Source: Morinoia aosen (Eukaryota; Arthropoda; Malacostraca; Amphipoda; Talitridae). Taken from it: a DNA stretch of 64,000 nt. The stretch covers positions 63,812,392-63,876,391 of the forward strand of contig CM059559.1 in assembly GCA_030386875.1 (NCBI GenBank), in the 5' to 3' direction. The notes beneath the pieces were generated by a model. The model saw nothing but the letters and a program-made list of their open reading frames with translations. It searched no databases and was not told the origin of the DNA. A program made the position numbers and the translations under genes. Below, piece by piece: positions 1 through 11,800 of the stretch; the stretch's first letter is position 1; each line of letters begins with the position of its first letter.

Positions 1-48
1 CGACGAAGACCAAAGCTAGACACACTGTTGTCTACTGCTCCATTCAGT
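1..48 (-). other. Candidate internal exon, cut by the window edge
   Basis: On the minus strand a pyrimidine-rich acceptor (TTTTCTCTCGTTTCAG) ends at position 49. The 48 bases after it are open in one frame, which requires two bases from the preceding exon. The nearest upstream exon candidate (ending at 331) leaves one base over after its ATG frame, so a direct join meets a TGA almost at once. Either an exon is missing between them, or the first exon is non-coding, or one site is spurious. The protein is not recognisable from so little sequence. Confidence 0.3.
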
Positions 49-330
49 CTGAAACGAGAGAAAATGGGCGTGGCTTAAGCCTCTCTTTCCTGGTGAAGCG
101 CTTGCCCACTGCCCGTGTCAACATGTACAATAAATTTACAGGAGTTCCTGTATCAGTTTTCACGTTCGTTGACTTTAAGCTTTTCTTGTTCTTCAACTTC
201 ATTTTAAGGATATAAGTAATTGATAATAAACCATGAATAGCCCTTCAAACCTTTAAATTAAAATTAGACTTTGGTTTACTATCCTGAATACATCCTAATG
301 AATACACCATTTGAGCCAAGCCGTACTTAC
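49..330 (-). other. Presumed intron between the two left-edge exon candidates
   Basis: AT-rich sequence bounded on the minus strand by GTAAGT at 330-325 and a CAG acceptor at 51-49. I see no repeat or open frame of note in it. Confidence 0.3.
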
Positions 331-640
331 CTCGTAAATTTTCTGGATGCAAATTGAGATCGCCTCCCACCTCCACTAAGCAAACATCTTCCATCAACTT
401 TATTGCTTATACAAACTTGAGCTTACTCAGCCTTCGTCTCGAACACCGTGTGGAACCTGCCTGCAACCAGCCCAGGGACGCCGGTGGTCTTACGTCAGCT
501 TCGCTACGCTATCCGTCCCTTCTTCCGAGGACCGAGCGGACTGAAGATGAGAGGCTGAGGCGCCTTCCTTGCTGCTGACCTGCACAACTCACCGTCCACT
601 CGCCTGACTACGCTTCCCGGCACGTCCTGATGCTCACGAG
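331..640 (-). CDS. Candidate 5' leader and first coding exon of a gene leaving the left edge
   Basis: Read on the minus strand, a GC-rich block (about 640 down to 430) is followed by an ATG at 394-392 and 21 open codons, beginning MEDVCLVEVGGDLNLHPENL. It ends at a strong splice donor, GAG|GTAAGT, with the intron starting at 330. A GC-rich leader, an ATG and a consensus donor in this order look like a first exon near a transcription start in AT-rich DNA. The 3' limit near 640 is only where GC content falls. The base at -3 of the ATG is T, so the start is not ideal. Function unknown. The coding frame does not join cleanly to the acceptor at 49. Confidence 0.35.
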
Positions 641-730
641 CTTATTGGAGGTTCGTAAACTATAAGTTTAAGACCAAATACTTGCCATGCCGTGAGCTGG
701 GTACTTAGGACGACGTTTCCCCATGCATTC

Positions 731-1045
731 TTATAACTTATAACTTATAACGATAACTTACTTTATAACTTAAAACTATAACTTACCTTATAACTTAAAA
801 CTATAACTTACCTTATAACTTAAAACGATAACTTACCTTATAACTTAAAACTATAACTTACCTTATAACTTAAAACTATGACTTACCTTATAACTTAAAA
901 CTATAACTTACCTTATAACTTAAAACTATAACTTATCTTATAACTTAAAACTATAATTTACCTTATAACTTAAAACTATAACTTACCATATAACTCAAAA
1001 CTATGACTTACCTTATAACTTATAAAACTTATAACGATAAACTGT
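731..1045. repeat. 25-bp minisatellite, about 12 copies
   Basis: A tandem array whose unit starts TTATAACTTAAAACTATAAC and ends TTACC. Copies differ by single changes (CTATAAC, CGATAAC, CTATGAC). Both ends degrade into shorter TTATAACTTATAAC units. Each unit contains a near-palindromic TTATAA/TTATAAC pair. It lies just upstream of the GC-rich leader of the left-edge gene candidate. Confidence 0.95.
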
Positions 1046-2315
1046 GCTAAACCTATGATTAAAATAACATCACGACTAACCGCAACTATCTCCACAGAGC
1101 ACGTTTTGCTTCCTACGACGGCACTGGCGCAGACCGAAAGTCCAGCGCCCGCCTGTCTACTTGAAGTCCTGCTCCGAAGAGTTTATAGTTTCTTGGTTCA
1201 TTTAAGTTTAGCGGTTTGTCCTTCTTCCAAATGTCGGACATTTTGACCTAATAAATTACGGCAAATTTTCCCATTACGGAACTCCGCGTATTTCTATCTC
1301 CTATAACTAATATTAATCAATCCTTTATTTTCTATACAACAGGCCTTTACACAACACCCAGTATATACCGATTGTCCCACAGAAATGTTTCTAACTTTTT
1401 CATTGATTATATATCCGCTTATAATTAACATTTGAAATTTCTTCTCCTCACAATGCAAAAAAAATTTTCTTTTTTTTCTAATAATTCAATTTTTTCAAAT
1501 CGTTTAACTTTCCAGTGATCGAATTACTAAAACAGATACAAAATTAATCGTTCAGAGGCAACTAATTGTTCAAAGGAAACAATTATGGTGTTTTTAATTT
1601 CTCAATACCTACTGTTAAAAATAATTTTACAATGATGTATCCTTCATATCACGAAGTATTTAAATCCTCGTAGAGATTATTTACTTTCTTATTCCATCAT
1701 TTCAAGACACCTAAAACGTAACTCACTAACCTTCAAAAATTTTTCATCGTATTAGAACATGAAGCGAAGAAACACTGTGACAAAGTTAGAGGAGCATTTA
1801 ATTTTCTTTCTATTTTTCAAACTCAAACGATACACAGTTTTCTTATCGGACGAGTTCCTTTCTGGGTTTTTCATTAATTGCCCTTCGAACTTTTTCAGTT
1901 TTTCGTTGCTTCATATTCCAATGCGATGAAAATTCTTTGATCGTTAGTGAGCTGCATTTTAGGTGTCTTCAAATGATGAAATAGGTGAGTAACCATTCAG
2001 AGTGTTTAAATATTTGGTGGTATGTAGGATATATCATTGTGAAATTATTTTCAAAGGTAGGTATTTAGAAATGAAGAATACCAGCGTTGTTTTTAAGATC
2101 TTTCTCTGAACAATTAGTTTTTCTGCCTCTTTCTTTAAATCGATCAGTGTAAAGTGGTTACTAAATGATTATCAAAAAAATTTATTATTCGAAATGGAAA
2201 CAAAATTTAATACACTGTGAACAAAATACATTTTAAATATGTTAATATAAAGCGGAGATATAATCATTTAAAAACTCCGAGACATTTTTGTGGGACTCGC
2301 GATATAATGTAGACA
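1046..2315. other. AT-rich intergenic stretch, nothing recognised
   Basis: No RNA gene, transposon end or convincing open frame was found by eye. A 63-codon frame at 1055-1246 has no recognisable feature and is at the length expected by chance. Confidence 0.6.
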
Positions 2316-2937
2316 CTCCTCAGAGGGAAACAACTATTGTATCTATGGGAGCTAGCGCTCCTAGGGACGAAAATGTGAGGGCCCGAGCTAAGAGTTAGGT
2401 AGGCCTTCTGTTTGTTGAAATAAAATGTTTTTGTTATGTTAAGGACAACATATTTTCGGTTCACTGCTGTCTTGTTTTTTAGCACCTATTACTTTCTTCT
2501 TCAACTTTGATTTGGTTTCATGAACTTTTTTCTCAACTTACTGCTTTTATACCCTTTCTGCACAGATTCCGCGTTCCCTTTAAAACGTTGACTACGTTTG
2601 TGCGATTGCTACGGTTGGTTCGGTTAAGTTGCGAGTAGCAGAATTTAGAAACTCACTGTAATGCCTAAGTCCATTCTTGTCCTTTACAAAAGGTTTGAAA
2701 AATATAAGTGTACTACAATTTTTACCAAATAGGGTAAAATCAATTCTAAAAAAGGTAGTGACATTATGGAAATGCTATTCATTTATGCCGGTATTTAATG
2801 TACTTAATTGTACACATATGATATGTCCCAAAATGTAGTGCACGTGTTGCCTCCATACTAAATGGTGCCTTCCTTTTCTTCTCTTTGGGTCGCATTTGTT
2901 GCGGATAGGGAGGCTCAAACTAACCAATAATCTAATC
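2316..2937 (-). repeat. Interspersed repeat family A, copy 1 (split by an insertion)
   Basis: Reverse-complement copy of a roughly 360-390-bp repeat seen again at 56.1, 58.4 and 62.4-63.1 kb. Shared blocks include CAACTATTGTATCTATGGGA, the stretch around GGCCTTCTGTTTGTTGAAAT, and at the other end ATACTAAATGGTGCCTTCC. The copy is broken between 2581 and 2851, where the expected run from GCGTTCCCTT into CTCCATACTA is separated by 269 bp of unrelated sequence. The family class is not clear. It could be a SINE or a non-autonomous element. No transposase or RT is encoded. Confidence 0.8.
2582..2850. mobile_element. 269-bp insertion inside family A copy 1
   Basis: This block interrupts family A copy 1 at a position where the other copies are continuous. 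No clear terminal inverted repeat or target duplication is visible at its ends. It has no second copy that I recognise in the window. Confidence 0.55.
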
Positions 2938-5590
2938 TATAATATAAACAAGCGTTGAAAGGGAACTTTGAGACGGGAAATTACATTCCCATCCTTAGGT
3001 TTATGCAGTTGATATTTATTTGTTACATGCAGCATTTTAAATGGATTGTGATTTTATTTATAATTCCTATATTTATTTTGGTGTTTTATTGGTGAGAAGG
3101 TTGTGATTAATGGAAGTAAGATATTAATGTAAATTACAATGTAGAGAATGTTTCATTTTTGTGATAAAAGTTGAAGAAAGAGCGGGATTCTACGTCCTTT
3201 CTAATGTATTGTCTTATGTGCCTGAGCTCCCAGTTGCACGTGCATCGATCTCATTTGATTTACAATATTGTACTGAGTTTAATGAGTCAAAACATTCACA
3301 ATGCACTAAGTGTGAATGTATTGTAAGGTACAAAGCTTCCAGTGCAATATTATACACCCCGTGAGGTGAGGCACGTGCAATCAGAAGCGATTTTTCAATC
3401 TATAATCCATGGACTGCCAGCCGCTATTCGAATCTGGTTCTGAGGCGGTAAACGGCCGTCAGGTAGGGCGGAACAACGGCGATTTGCGTGCAGTTTTGTG
3501 TCCGAAAAAGTGGACATTTGACCCTTAAACCGCGCGTAATACAACTAAAAAACGCCTAGGAACCCATGCGTACCCACCGGCGAAACGTCCTTGATTTTCA
3601 ATTGGGTTGTTTCCTTTGGAATATGGGACTTTCGATGTTTAGTCAGGAACAGTTGTCGTTTATTGAACCATGTTTCGAATAAAGTTTATGGTTCAGACTT
3701 GGCTGCTTTGTATCTACTCGAATACGTATCTATTGAATAACACTTCTCGATCTGTACAGTTAAGCGAACTTAATTCGATGAAAGTTAATCAGGTGGCAAT
3801 TCATCTTGAGAAAATATTGCAGCGCAAAGCAGGTTTGTAGATAGAGGATGGGAATCCTCGCTTGAAACACTTTTCATAAACTAGAATATTTACATTTAGC
3901 ATGAAAGATCGAACAATGTTCCAAACTTATCACCATTTTGCTCCGTAGAAAAAATGTGGAATAACTATTTTGAAGAGTTTTTGATTCATTAAAAATGTTG
4001 AAAATAACCCACATTTAATATATTTTTTGTCAAGCAGATTTTTTCATTTCACTTAATCTGTTGAAAATAAGGATTTACTCGAAGGCTGAATTATCCTTAA
4101 ACATTTTGAATGGCACAATCTGAGCGTTGATGGTATCTAGCAAGCTTACAAACACACCCTAAGTAATGCAAGAGACTTCAAAAAAGCAAAGGTATTGCAT
4201 GTTCTGTTGTATTTCTCTACATTTTGCGCAATTTCGATCTTCATTTGCACATGAACCATTTCCACTGGTCATTTTTGACAGCCCTATTTGCTGGTGACTA
4301 CTCCTGTGCGACTGATGTGAAGAGGGGTCTGCGTCAATGAGGGACCTATAACGGGCATAACAGAGTGACTGATTTGGTAATTTTCCTTTGATTGCTGCTA
4401 CCTAAAATATTACAGAAAACCATCACCACATTTTCTGCGGCGAGCGAAGCTTGGTCTGAAAGCTCTCTCAGTAGCTCTTTTCATTAACATAACAATTTTA
4501 TACGAAAAAACATGCTCAAGTAAGTGACCTCTGCTGTGTTCCGTGTACATACTGGTATTTTAAGTCAAGAGAATTTGGGTATTGAAAAATAAAACATTAG
4601 TAAAAAGGTTCGGGCTTCTGTAATAATTTTCTTGTCAATTAGGCCTAAACGAGCTGGCATATCACGTACACTGTACCCTTCCATGGCACGTAAAGTATGT
4701 TGATTTCTTTATTTGAACAATGATGCAGATGAGCCTAGTTTTTGATTTAAGATCGATTTGTTGGAATTATAATTGTGTGTTCTGTCAGGCCTCTAATAAT
4801 TTTTTGCGAATCACTTAGGTTACTCCTCTGAAAGATTAATACTCTCCGACTCTCTCTGTACACCATTGGTATGTATGAAAATTCCTCTTCCACTCATAGT
4901 CAATGCGTTGTTGCTACTTACATACAATATCGATCACTTCATATCATTGCGTTTCAGATAATTCAGTGTAAAACTTGTTTCAGGCCTGTCGGGGCTAAAT
5001 CAATTGCCTTGGGGACAATCAGGATTGGTAAATTCCTGGCTCACGTAGATAAGAACCCAACTCAATCAAGTTTTATTGGGCTTCCCTTACCATTCAGAAT
5101 TTCTTTCAATTTCTTCATACCATGATTGACTATAGGTATATATCATAAAATTTGAACCCTAACACAAAAAACGATGTGTTAAAAAACTACGAGTGTTCAA
5201 AATTATTATATGCCTGAAAATCCATTTGTTTTTCATATCACGTTCTCTAGCTATTCAGTTAATTACATGAATTCTGAAAATTTAGGCAATTAGGTCACCA
5301 AATAATAGAATAACAATAAAATATATCTCATTTTCATAATTGAAATGGATTAAGCAGACAATGTTTTACTTTGTTCATAGAACATGTGGAAAGCGAACGT
5401 TGTATGTATAGGTTTTTTTATGCAGTTGTTGAACGATTCACATCCATTCTTGAAAATACGAAAAGAAGTTAATTGAACATAAGCTAGAAAATTCGCTGCC
5501 GAAACGTTATTCTGAGAGGGTCTGCACTTTCATTAAAAGTTTCATGCCCGTTCAGCCAGCTCCAGCTCAAATGAACAAAATTATTTGCCC
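2938..5590. other. Intergenic stretch without recognised genes
   Basis: Mostly AT-rich. About 3360-3640 has higher GC than its surroundings, without a supported frame or splice pattern. Open frames of 67-84 codons at 3161-3364 and 4871-5125 show no known motif. Confidence 0.55.
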
Positions 5591-5594
5591 TTCA

Positions 5595-6439
5595 GGGAAG
5601 AGTCCCCCCAGAATGCCGAATTTTCTTGAAATATTGGGTTTTAGCTGCCATAGGAAGGGTAAAATGTCAAGTACATCCTGTAAAAAAATGAACTTTGTAC
5701 GTTCATTGGTTCGCCCGCTATGGAGGTTTGAAGTATGGGGGGGAAGGGGAGGGGGAAGTAAAATTTTATCATGTTACACCTCCCCCTTGGCACTTTCTTC
5801 ACGGCTTGACGTTGCTATGTCTTCTTCTATGTCTCTTTATTACCGTATAATGATTCCAAGGGTCCGAGCTGACCCAATGAAAAAAATAAAAAAAAATTTA
5901 GGTTGTTTATATATCTTTGTTTACATGTTTTGCCTCATTTTGGAGGATCGGAATGTAGCGTTTTCAAAATGTATCTTCTCCTACAGTTTTTGAGCTACAG
6001 TGATGATTTTAGTGTCATTGGATGCGGAAAGACGTGGGCATTCTAAAAACTAAATGGCAGTTTGGAAATTCATTTCGATCGAAATTTGTGACGTCATAAT
6101 GTATGAAATTTTACGAAAAAATTCATTTTTTTTAATTTATCGAATTTTGCAACTTCAAACTAAAGTTTGGAGAATGCAAAGTTAGTTTTTATAATCTACA
6201 AGTATTTCCGCATATAATGACACTAAAATCATCACTGTAGCTCAAAAACTGTAGGAGAAGATACATTTTGAAATACCCCCCAAAATCTCGTTTTCTATGA
6301 ATATCTCGTTTTCTATGGGGAAAATCGCATTTTTTTCACGAATGGCAAATGATTCCAAGTTGCATTTCCTATCTTTATACCAAATTTCATTACTATATTT
6401 TCAATTATCAAGAATTTTTTTTAAAAGGGGACTCTTCCC
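5595..6439 (+). mobile_element. Family B foldback element, copy 1 (TTCA target repeat)
   Basis: Ends are perfect inverted repeats, GGGAAGAGTCCCC and its complement, flanked on both sides by TTCA. The inside is itself inverted: a segment around 5960-6045 (TTTTTGAGCTACAGTGATGA) recurs reversed at about 6213-6275. A second copy with related ends lies at 40316-41166 in the opposite orientation, there flanked by TTAA. The 149-codon frame at 5544-5993 crosses the left end and low-complexity G runs, so it is not considered a gene. A 4-bp TTAA-like target recalls piggyBac-type insertion, but no transposase is present. Confidence 0.8.
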
Positions 6440-8214
6440 TTCAGTGAGATTCCGAGCTGAATAAGTGATGTAAAAATCTGACGTTTAGTTAGTGCCTGCT
6501 TTTGTTGAGGTAGAATAAATTGTACATTTTTACAGATAGCGTTTTTAATGTTCATTGCTCTGTTTTTCAGCTAATACCATTTTCTTTTTCATGTTATGGC
6601 TTGTTTCTAAAAATTGTTTCTACCTCATTGCTTGTCGGTGCAGGAAGTGGGAGCACACCTTGTGCTCACATTTCCCGTTCCCAATTTACGTACTAAATTA
6701 TACGTCTGTGATCGCTTGAGAGGCTTAAACCAATCTTGAGTTTTAATTCATATTTTATTTGTTGTTTAATGTAGTGCAGCGTGCGCTATAAACTGGAGAG
6801 TTGTTAAGTTTATTAGTTTGTAAAGCTCATAGGCACTTGAGGTCCTGAAACTATTTTCAATTTCCTCATACATAACATCCTCGAAATAAATCGGCAATAC
6901 CTAGTATATCGTAATTTAGCACCTCATCTACAACTCAATTTGCGTAAAACTGGTGCCAAATATTCATAAATGACCTTACATTTCTTATTTGAGGTAATGA
7001 TATCTGCATTTTAGATCAACACCATTATGTGACTTATCGGAGTGAAAGTTGAGCCTGAATGTATTTTCACGTTGGGCATCTTGTGGCTTGAACGAATTTT
7101 TCGAATTTCGCTGCCATTACTGGGATATTTGTGAAAACTGACTTTTAAGGGGTTTGTAAAATCAGTCACTGAAGGAGTGCGATTCATTAATTGACGCGAA
7201 TCGTCGGGTCTAATATCTGGTCAAAGAACTTACGGTGCTTGCAAAAAAAGTAATTTTCTACGGATTTTTCATGAGGGGAAAAATTGACATATTTTTCCTT
7301 TTAATTAACTTTGTGCTTTGAACGTTGACTGAAAATATATAATGTTTTACTTTTTCAATTATGATAAGGACTATTTTTTATGGTAAACTGTTGAACGCTA
7401 ACTTAATCAGCGAGAAGTAATAGTTTTTATTTTTTTTCATTTTCAAAACGTAGCTAGAAGTTCCTCAGGAATAAAATATAGAAAATATTGCGGTGTTTTC
7501 ATGCCGTATGACGTAAATAAATCATATTTACAGCTCTCTTTTCATATTATCCCGTGTACGACGGAAAAAAAACATGCGCTCATTTGCGACGAGCTCAAAA
7601 TGTTATCCGTATTTTAAAAACTGATTAATGCTATCACTGGTGTGATCGCTTGACAAATACAAAGGCGTTCTTATTTCCACAACAATTCGAAAACATCAGT
7701 TTAATATTGTTATGAAATAACTATTGCTAAATCATTTCAATTTACTTGGTTGATTTAAAAAGCGGAGTTAAAAATGCAATTTTGACAGTATTTTAGCAGC
7801 ACCTAATGTTTAAAAGCCAGTGGGGAAGCTGCAATGAAGATTACTTGTTTTCTGTTTAATTATGATTAGGAAAAATTTGATTTTTATGAAATTAATTTAT
7901 AGAACAATTTTTCTACAAATTCCGAAAATTATTCACTGGATCCGTGTAAATTTGTAATTAATTACAGTTATTACGTAAATCGTAAAATAGATGATATGAG
8001 GGAATTAAATTTGAGGGCTAAGTGCCGTAGATTTCACACACGGTTATCTTGAATCATGCGACACACGCAAGTGTGCTATATCACATCGATGACCAACAAT
8101 TCTGGGTCTACTTTGTGACCAGCGTGTTATACACTTAAGTGAATCAAAAATATATCAATTATGCAGTGTGAACTAAATGAACTGTATTATAAGCTCAGCT
8201 AAGCTTAATGCTAA
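6440..8214. other. Intergenic stretch, nothing recognised
   Basis: AT-rich with short poly-A and poly-T runs. No open frame, repeat unit or RNA gene that I can support. Confidence 0.55.
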
Positions 8215-8676
8215 GCTGTAGGTTTACCTTGTCTGGACTACTGCAGTCTTGTGTGGGGAGATTTACCTCAATATCGTCAGGGAGAGTTGTAGAAATGTGT
8301 AAACTTCGCAGCCAAAGTGGTATGCAAAAGAAATTTCTATAAATACGATCCTATCACCCCTCTTTTAAGAAAACTCGACTGGATCCCAATACCGACCAGA
8401 TTCATGTTCCAAAAAGCTCGACGAGTGTTCTCCTTTCTATACCTCCCCCAAAGTAATGCAGAGGTTGTAAACTTTTTTCCATCTAATATCCAAAACAAAA
8501 AACCAAATCGGAGGAATGGCGTTTTAGTCAGTTACCGTTCATCTAACGTGGGACAAAAAGCTCTCTCCGTTTCTGGAGCTTTTTTATGGAACAAGCTTCC
8601 CCAGCATATCAAAAACTCTAAAACTGTAAAAGAATTTAGAGTAAATGTGTCACGTCATTTTGCATCTCTGTCATAG
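8215..8676 (+). pseudogene. LINE (CR1/jockey-like) ORF2 C-terminal remnant
   Basis: The frame reads LDYCSLVWGDLP, then LLRKLDWIPIPTRFMFQKAR, then SVSGAFLWNKLPQHIKNSKT, ending at TAG-flanked 3' sequence. This order (LDYC-W-G, LxxLxWLPIxxRIxFK, SFSxxxPxLWNxLP) is the standard region after the reverse-transcriptase core in CR1- and jockey-type LINEs. An in-frame TAG at 8290-8292 breaks it, and the RT palm itself is absent, so this is a 5'-truncated dead copy. No poly-A tail or target duplication is clear. A more degraded copy of the same segment lies near 35780-36000. Confidence 0.8.
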
Positions 8677-9289
8677 GGCCTGCAGCATTTCGGTGTGAAT
8701 TTCCCATCTACCAGAAATTTTATTTGGCCTGAAATTTCTGTTAGGAAATCCGAAACTGTTTCATTTTACGTCTGCTAAGCCATTCGTATATTCATCTTAC
8801 TTATTTTTGTCGACAATAATGAGCACCACAGACGTCAATTCAATGCAGCAGAATGAACGTTTTTTCCATAATTAGGAGTTTTCCTCATCTTCAATTTGTT
8901 ATTTTTTTCTCCTTTCTGTTTTATAATTTAACATCCGTATGACAAACATACCCTGAAATACATTTTGTGTGTACACCAATATTCAGGTTTATAGATGTGA
9001 GGGTTGTGAAAAGTTTTTAATAAATTAAATTTTGGTTAACGTTGTCTCGCTATTTCAAAATCATCCTCGAGGATGTTTTCAATCGATTTCGGCTGAGCAT
9101 AACAATCACGGAGGGGATGATTTAAGCATTTCATTTAGTCTTTTTATATTTTTCCGTGCGTTCAGCGCACACTAGCACTGAACTTTCAAATCGGAAAAAA
9201 CTCTAAATTGCTGTAATTAAAATTATCACTTTGGACCATTGCTTAATCTACCTATATGTGCCAAATTTTCTAAACGTTCGTCACTCAGA
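8677..9289. other. LINE 3' flank and intergenic sequence
   Basis: May include the LINE 3' untranslated region, because the weak resemblance to the second copy seems to continue past the stop. No other feature seen. Confidence 0.35.
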
Positions 9290-10685
9290 TGTGATATCCG
9301 GCCACAATGTTACTCCATTTTATCCCATGTACACATGTCCGTATAATTCTGAAGAGTTGGGTTGATTCTTGACTGTAACCTGAGTTTTCTTAAAAAATTC
9401 TATGAAGAAATTAAAAACCAGTTCATTTTGACGTTTTTCGAAGTCTTCCTTTCTTTTTAGTTATTTATTTAAGAATAATTTCTTAGGATTACAGTGAGCT
9501 CAACTGTCATTTTCGGTGTGGTAGATGGTAGGTTGTTTTTATCATTTTATTTTATATATGTATTTATTTACCTTATATTTCATTTTTAATAAGTATATAT
9601 GTTAATATGTGTATGTACGTATGTAGGTATATATATCTACATAAATAGATATACATGTTTCTATTTCATTTCTTACGCAAAAACCATCCGGTTATTAAAT
9701 TTCATTTCACTAGCGAAATGATTCAAAAATAGATCTATCACTTCCCAGAGGGCGTTTCTCTGAATCGGATTAATGACAAATAAAATTGATGAAATAAAGC
9801 GCAATTTGAGGATATGAATCATGGTAAAATTATCTTTCTGTCCGTATGTTGTACAAGCTATGAATTTTGATGTTGGGTATATGTTTGTTTACGTATTTCT
9901 GCCAAAACTTTGTAGATATTTTTGTCAATCATGAGTGGCAACCGGCTCACACTGTATCTCCATTTTATCCCATGTACCCATGTCCGCATGATGTTGAAGA
10001 GAATATCGAGAAGATATGAAATATGTTTCTTTGTTGTTGTTGTTGTTCATCGGCGGTAACTTGAGTTTTCCCAAAATTTCTTTTAGGAAATCAAAAAACG
10101 ATTCCATTTATACGTTTTCGAAGTCCTTCTTCTATTCCTGATTTTTTCTCAGGTTATTTCTTACGATTCATCAGAGCTTTGGCTGTCATTTGAAATATAG
10201 AAAGAGCAAGATAATTTTTCATGTTTTTTAGCATTTCTCTTATATTCATTTTCAATACGTATATAAATGGATATCTGTGTTAGTATGTGCGTGAGTGAGT
10301 ATGTGTGCGCACGCACTCATGAACGTCTATGTATCAGTGTACACATGCACATGTTCGCACATATATATACGCATATTTACATATATATGTTTCTATTTCT
10401 ACTTTTTGCGCAAAAAGCAAAACCTCAAGACACATTACATTCCATCTGAAGTTCTGCGATCAGTTAACACTGAACCAAATTCCAGACATAAACAAATTGA
10501 TTACGCTTGCTTGATGATTTATAAATCGATCTATCACGGCCCCAAAGGGCATTTCTATGAATAGAAGAAATTAAAAGTGTAAACAGATAAATGAAATAAA
10601 GCGCTCGTGCAAAAATTACCTCTATGTTTGTATGCGAAATAAGCCATACATTTCATTTTTGAGTGTAAGTTTGTTTACGCATTTC
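9290..10685 (+). repeat. Diverged tandem duplication, two units of about 620 and 740 bp
   Basis: Unit 1 (about 9290-9905) and unit 2 (about 9935-10685) share a series of blocks in the same order: ATTTTATCCCATGTAC, ACGTTTTTCGAAGT against ACGTTTTCGAAGTCC, an AT-rich TATATATG stretch, GATCTATCAC near a GGGC block, ATGAAATAAAGCGC, and GTTTGTTTACG. The copies have drifted and carry different microsatellites (GTT repeats near 10035, TG-rich sequence near 10280). The unit 2 tail (10668-10760) also resembles 36830-36905, so the unit is dispersed as well. Confidence 0.7.
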
Positions 10686-10984
10686 TAGATGTGCGTGCTG
10701 TGTTGCGCGATGTTCTTTATAAATTACTTCGTGACTAACCTTTTCTCAATACTTGATTGTCATTTACGATGGTGTTTCCATCTGCTACGGTATAGCGTTT
10801 TTTATCTTTTTCCTACTTCGATAATTTCAACTAAGAACTTGGGAGTTTCGAAGATTTCTTTAGTAGTATTCGAATCATTTATAAGTTGTTAGCCATCTCT
10901 TGGAATATAAAACATCCATTTTTTTTCATTCAACTGAAATGATATTTTTCATTTCTCATTCAACTACCCTTCACAGAGTTAGAC

Positions 10985-11200
10985 TATTAGCACGCCACGT
11001 ATGGTTTGTCTATTAGTACTCCTCGTATATTTTGTCTATTAATATGCCTCGTATGGTCTATCTATTTGTACACCTCTGATAGTTTGTCTATTAGTACACC
11101 TCGTATAGTTTGCCTATTATTATGCCTCGTATGGCGGCTTATCTATTTGTACACCTCGGATAGTTTGTCAATTAGTACTCCTCGTATGGAACTTTTGTTT
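10985..11200. repeat. Approximately 28-bp minisatellite, about 8 copies
   Basis: Repeats of a unit like GTTTGTCTATTAGTACTCCT followed by CGTAT. Copies alternate between two variants (TTAGTACNCC and TTTGTACACC), which suggests a higher-order dimer. The 65-codon frame at 11006-11203 simply translates the repeat. Confidence 0.85.
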
Positions 11201-11539
11201 TAGGACGTCCTATACTAAGAAACTTTTAAAATCCAATATGTTGGCATGTATCTCATGAGGCAACTTGGAAAATAAATGTTTTTTCTTTTTTTTTTTTGAT
11301 TTTCTGTGTAACCAGAGTACGAAGGCTAGAAATCTAACAATATCATTCATCATTAAATTTTTTCAAACAACTTTAAATTATGTTTGCAATTTTTGTTATA
11401 AATGTGATGATGCGCACTGGTTTCTTCGGTTTCTTTGTTTATCTTTGTTCTCTGTCAGTTTATCTCAACGGTCATTGTTGTAAACGTTGACGCAAGGATT
11501 TTTACAGTAATTTATCAGCATTAATATGTTTCTCACACG

Positions 11540-11800
11540 GAGAAAAATTAGTCAAGCTGTCATGAACCACATGCAGTTCGCAAGCCGCACAATAACTGAG
11601 AGAAATTTTCTTCTACAGGAAATAAAATTCAAGGTGCAAAGTAATCAACACCCTGAAATTTAGATGAAAGGGCCTTACTTTGAGTTTTATCGCTGATTCA
11701 AATGATCGTCCATTTTCCATTAAAAAATGTGACGCTGTCTAGGAAAGTTTGGTGAGGATTGAAATACTTTTCAGTTCCATTCAAACTATTTCCAAATCAT
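11540..11800 (+). repeat. Dispersed repeat family D, copy 1
   Basis: Matches 44525-44780 in the same orientation. Common blocks are CAAGCTGTCATGAA, CACACAATAACT (here CGCACAATAACTGAG), and CACCCTGAAAT, with the same spacing. Neither copy has visible terminal repeats or coding capacity. Confidence 0.6.

Noticed and set aside
5544..5993. 149-codon open frame
   Set aside because: It crosses the left end of family B copy 1 and runs through G-rich and A-rich low-complexity sequence that recurs, broken, in copy 2. Not a gene.
10267..10564. Three overlapping plus-strand frames rich in Cys, His and Tyr
   Set aside because: They translate a TG/TA-rich microsatellite in the tandem duplication.
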